From: Scleropages formosus
Lineage: Eukaryota; Chordata; Actinopteri; Osteoglossiformes; Osteoglossidae
Direction: 5' to 3'
Assembly (NCBI RefSeq): GCF_900964775.1
Contig: NC_041818.1
Coordinates: 13,537,332 to 13,601,331, forward strand
Length of the DNA stretch: 64,000 bases
Below the pieces are notes generated by a model. It was not told the origin of the DNA and ran no database searches. It worked only from the letters and a program-made list of their open reading frames with translations. Positions 61,646 to 64,000 of this stretch are shown one piece after another. Each line of letters begins with the position of its first letter. Within the stretch, counting starts at the first letter, position 1. Made by a program: the position numbers and the translations under genes.

Positions 61646-61660
61646 TTTCAGCCAGTCAGA
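61646..61660 (+). promoter_or_regulatory. Possible CCAAT-related box of NITR6
   Basis: TTTTCAGCCAGTCAG lies about 125-135 bases upstream of the ATG at 61783 and resembles the NITR2/NITR5 element, with CCAGT in place of CCAAT. Confidence 0.25.
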
Positions 61661-61782
61661 GAACCCAGATAATTCAGCAACACCCCTTCTTTTTTTTTTT
61701 CTTGACCTTTTATCTCTCAAACCTGTTGGTACAGTCTATGCACAAAAGGCAGTCCAACAGATGACAGGACTTGCTAGCAAAG

Positions 61783-63764
61783 ATGATCAGACTTTGTGTC
61801 ACCCTCCTGCTCTGCAGTACAATATGTAAGTGCTACTTTCATTAATTTCATTAATCACTGGCAAATGCCATGTATGTATTGTGGTGTGATAGCATGACTA
61901 ATAATAACATGTGCTATTTGCTATTATAGTACTGTATTTTTCCAAAAGTTTTTCGCAGGTAGCCAGTAATTTACTTCAAACTCTTCTCTAACCTGTAATT
62001 TACTTTAAACATTTTTTAATCTGTGAAATGTCTTAATTATTATCTTCTCTTTCATGCCTGTTTCAGATATGACACAATTTAATGTGGTCATTCAGTTAAG
62101 TACTGTACTATCAGTGCAACTTGGAGACAGTGTGACACTGGACTGCATATTTTCAAAGAACGAAATTGAATACATATCTTGGTACAAGCAGTCCATTGGA
62201 AAGAGGCCTTATCTCATAGCAATATCTAATAAATATGCAGCAGAACCAGTGTTTTATAACAACTTTAACTCCACACGCTTCAGAATACAAATGGGTGAGA
62301 GAAATAATGAATTGGTCATCTTAAAAACTGAGCTATCAGATACAGCAACGTATTATTGTGGAACCAGAAGGGATTATGGAACTCTTTTTGGAGGGGGGAC
62401 ATTTCTGACAGTAAAAGGTAAGCATTAAGTGAATTCCATGTTTCAAAGCATTTCTGAAATATAAATTTTATGAGCATGAAAATTGCATTTATATAAGTAG
62501 ATCATTCACACACACACACACACACACATTTTCAGAACCGCTTGTCCCATACGGGGTCACGGGGAACCGGAGCCTACCCGGGAACACAGGGGCGTAAGGC
62601 CAGAGGGGGAGGGAACACACCCAGGACGGGACGCCAGTCCCTCGCAAGGCACCCCAAGCGGGACTTGAACCCCAGACCCACCGGACAGCAGGACTGTAGA
62701 TCATTCATAATGTGTAAAATTGAAATACTTAAATTATTTTAACAATTTAAAATCATTTTGATCCTGAAGAACTAAAGTCCAAAAGTAGGACTGTGGTGCA
62801 GCAGCCTGTGTCAGACCCAGTGCATCCAGGAGACTCGGTGACTCTGCAGTGTACAGTAGACAGCGAGACCTGTGCAGGAGAACACAGTGTTTACTGGTTC
62901 AGACACGGCTCGGGAGAATCCCTTCCGGGACTCATTTACACCCATGGAAACAGGAGTGATGAGTGTGAGAAGAGCCCTGAGGCTGGGTCTCCTACACACA
63001 GCTGTGTCTACAGCCTCCCCAAGAGGAACCTCAGGCGCTCTGATGCTGGGATTTATTACTGTGTTGTGGTCACATGTGGGGACATTCTGTTTGGAAATGG
63101 GACACAGCTGGAAATTGAAGGTAAGATCTGAGAAAAGACTTGGTCCCATCCAAATATACAATATACAATAAGTCTGTACTCTGATTAAGAAATTAGAAGA
63201 AAACTGAACTGATGTAATGCCAGAAAACACATGGCACAGTCAGTTTTGCTAGATTCATTTTGTTTTATTTTGTGATTAGATATATGTTACTGCAGTAACA
63301 CAAGATGTACAATTATGATCATCCAAAACAATACATTTGTTAACTTAGAGTAAGTACTGTATAATAAAACACCTATACCAAAATGGTTTTTTTCCAGCAT
63401 ATTAATGTGGAGACCAAATTATCAAACTATTCTGAGTGGTGTCCAATGGTTGTGATGTATTCACATGTTTACATGTTGATCTACAAAATGGGTATATCTA
63501 AAGACTGTAGTTTACCCAGTTAAAATGGGTAATGATTGTAAATAAATTATTATACAAATCTAATGCTGTAAGTCACCTCAGAGAAGTATCAGCGAAATAA
63601 ATGAATGCAAAATAAATATTACCTTCACGAACATGTTTTATGTTTTCCAGGGAGTTCTATGGCTGCTGTAGTGTTTGGCTTGGCAGTGTTACTGTGCTTG
63701 TGTGTGATTGTGAACATTGTGCTTATAACCACTAGAAACAAAAAATGCTGCAAACACTGTACAG
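61783..63764 (+). CDS. nitr: Novel immune-type receptor 6 (V-I-TM), runs off the right edge
   Basis: Four exons are visible: leader 61783-61825, V 62067-62417, I 62770-63120, TM 63651-63764, ending in phase 1 at a good donor (gtaagc). The last 236 bases hold no further exon, so the tail exons must lie beyond the window. The V domain has VTLDCIFSKNE, ISWYKQSIGKRP, DTATYYCGT and J-like FGGGTFLTV. The I domain is the conserved six-cysteine type with FGNGTQLEI. The membrane span (VVFGLAVLLCLCVIVNIVLI) has no charge but one asparagine, and is followed by KKCCKHCTG. The phase and the CxxCTG ending match the inhibitory paralogues, so ITIM exons are expected downstream. A 5'-truncated SINE lies in intron 2. 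Confidence 0.9.
62509..62695 (-). repeat. tRNA-derived SINE, 5'-truncated, with target-site duplication, NITR6 intron 2
   Basis: (CA)n, CAGAACCGCTTGTCCCATAC, GGACGCCAGTCCCTCGC, GGACTTGAACCCCAGACCC, ending at CAGCAGGACT before the A-box. GTAGATCATTCA flanks it (62497-62508 and 62696-62707, perfect), so it integrated as a truncated copy, recently. Confidence 0.9.
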
Positions 63765-64000
63765 GTAAGCAAACAAAACTATACCTAATTTAAATATGGA
63801 AAAATTAAAATATCTAAATTTATTATTTTTTAAGCTTTTTTTAATGTTTCATTTCATACAATATACAAATTTTGTTATGCATTTCACAAAATAATTTCAT
63901 GCACTACATTTTTAATGCCTTAAGATGAAAGATGTGAGTATGCCTTGTCCTCTAGCTTAATAATTTAATCATTTCTTTTCTTTTAATGAAAAAGTGGATG
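63765..64000. other. Start of NITR6 intron 4
   Basis: AT-rich sequence after the TM exon donor. No tail exon was seen before the window ends. Confidence 0.5.

Overview
The window is from a teleost fish genome. Three things show this: tandem novel immune-type receptor (NITR) genes, a family known only from teleosts; Rex3, Rex1-like, L2 and Tc1/mariner transposons typical of fish; and compact vertebrate-style introns. The species cannot be fixed from sequence alone. An abundant tRNA-derived SINE ending in (TG)n might suggest a basal lineage such as the bony-tongues, but that is a guess.

Layout. (1) 0.2-12.2 kb, plus strand: a 13-exon PARP14-like gene. It has N-terminal RRM-like segments, KH-like repeats, one well-preserved macrodomain, a degenerate second macro-like segment and a final KH-like exon. 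It stops before the WWE and ADP-ribosyltransferase domains of PARP14. Intron 4 carries a nearly full-length Rex3 LINE on the minus strand, and the 3' UTR carries a SINE that supplies the likely poly(A) signal. (2) 12.2-16 kb: repeats and unremarkable spacer. (3) 16-64 kb: an all-plus-strand NITR array. Five genes are complete (starts 16028, 29894, 38911, 45765, 54352), one runs off the right edge (61783 onward), and decayed V-exon relics lie at 52.8-53.26 kb.

Each NITR gene has a short leader exon, a V-type Ig exon, an I-type Ig exon (both domains usually end in a J-like FGxGT motif), a transmembrane exon and, in inhibitory members, two tail exons. The tail carries an ITIM of the form LxYAxL and a second of the form SVYxxV/I. 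The gene at 45765 differs: its transmembrane segment contains an arginine and its tail is short with no ITIM, the arrangement of an activating receptor that recruits an ITAM adaptor such as Dap12. The window therefore appears to hold paired inhibitory and activating receptors.

Two sequence-level patterns stand out. The six I-domain exons are nearly identical at the nucleotide level, silent sites included, while their V exons and flanking introns have diverged strongly; this looks like exon-confined gene conversion. A CCAAT-type box sits about 105-140 bases upstream of most start codons and is identical over 16 bases in two genes.

The spacers are dense in repeats: 17 copies or fragments of one SINE family in both orientations, two or three further SINE families, an L2-type LINE nested inside a Tc1/mariner element (24.1-29.4 kb), a Rex1-like LINE (51.4-52.7 kb), a non-autonomous hAT-like element with a nested SINE (59.15-59.85 kb) and two solo LTR fossils. 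No RNA genes, CRISPR arrays or bacterial features were seen.
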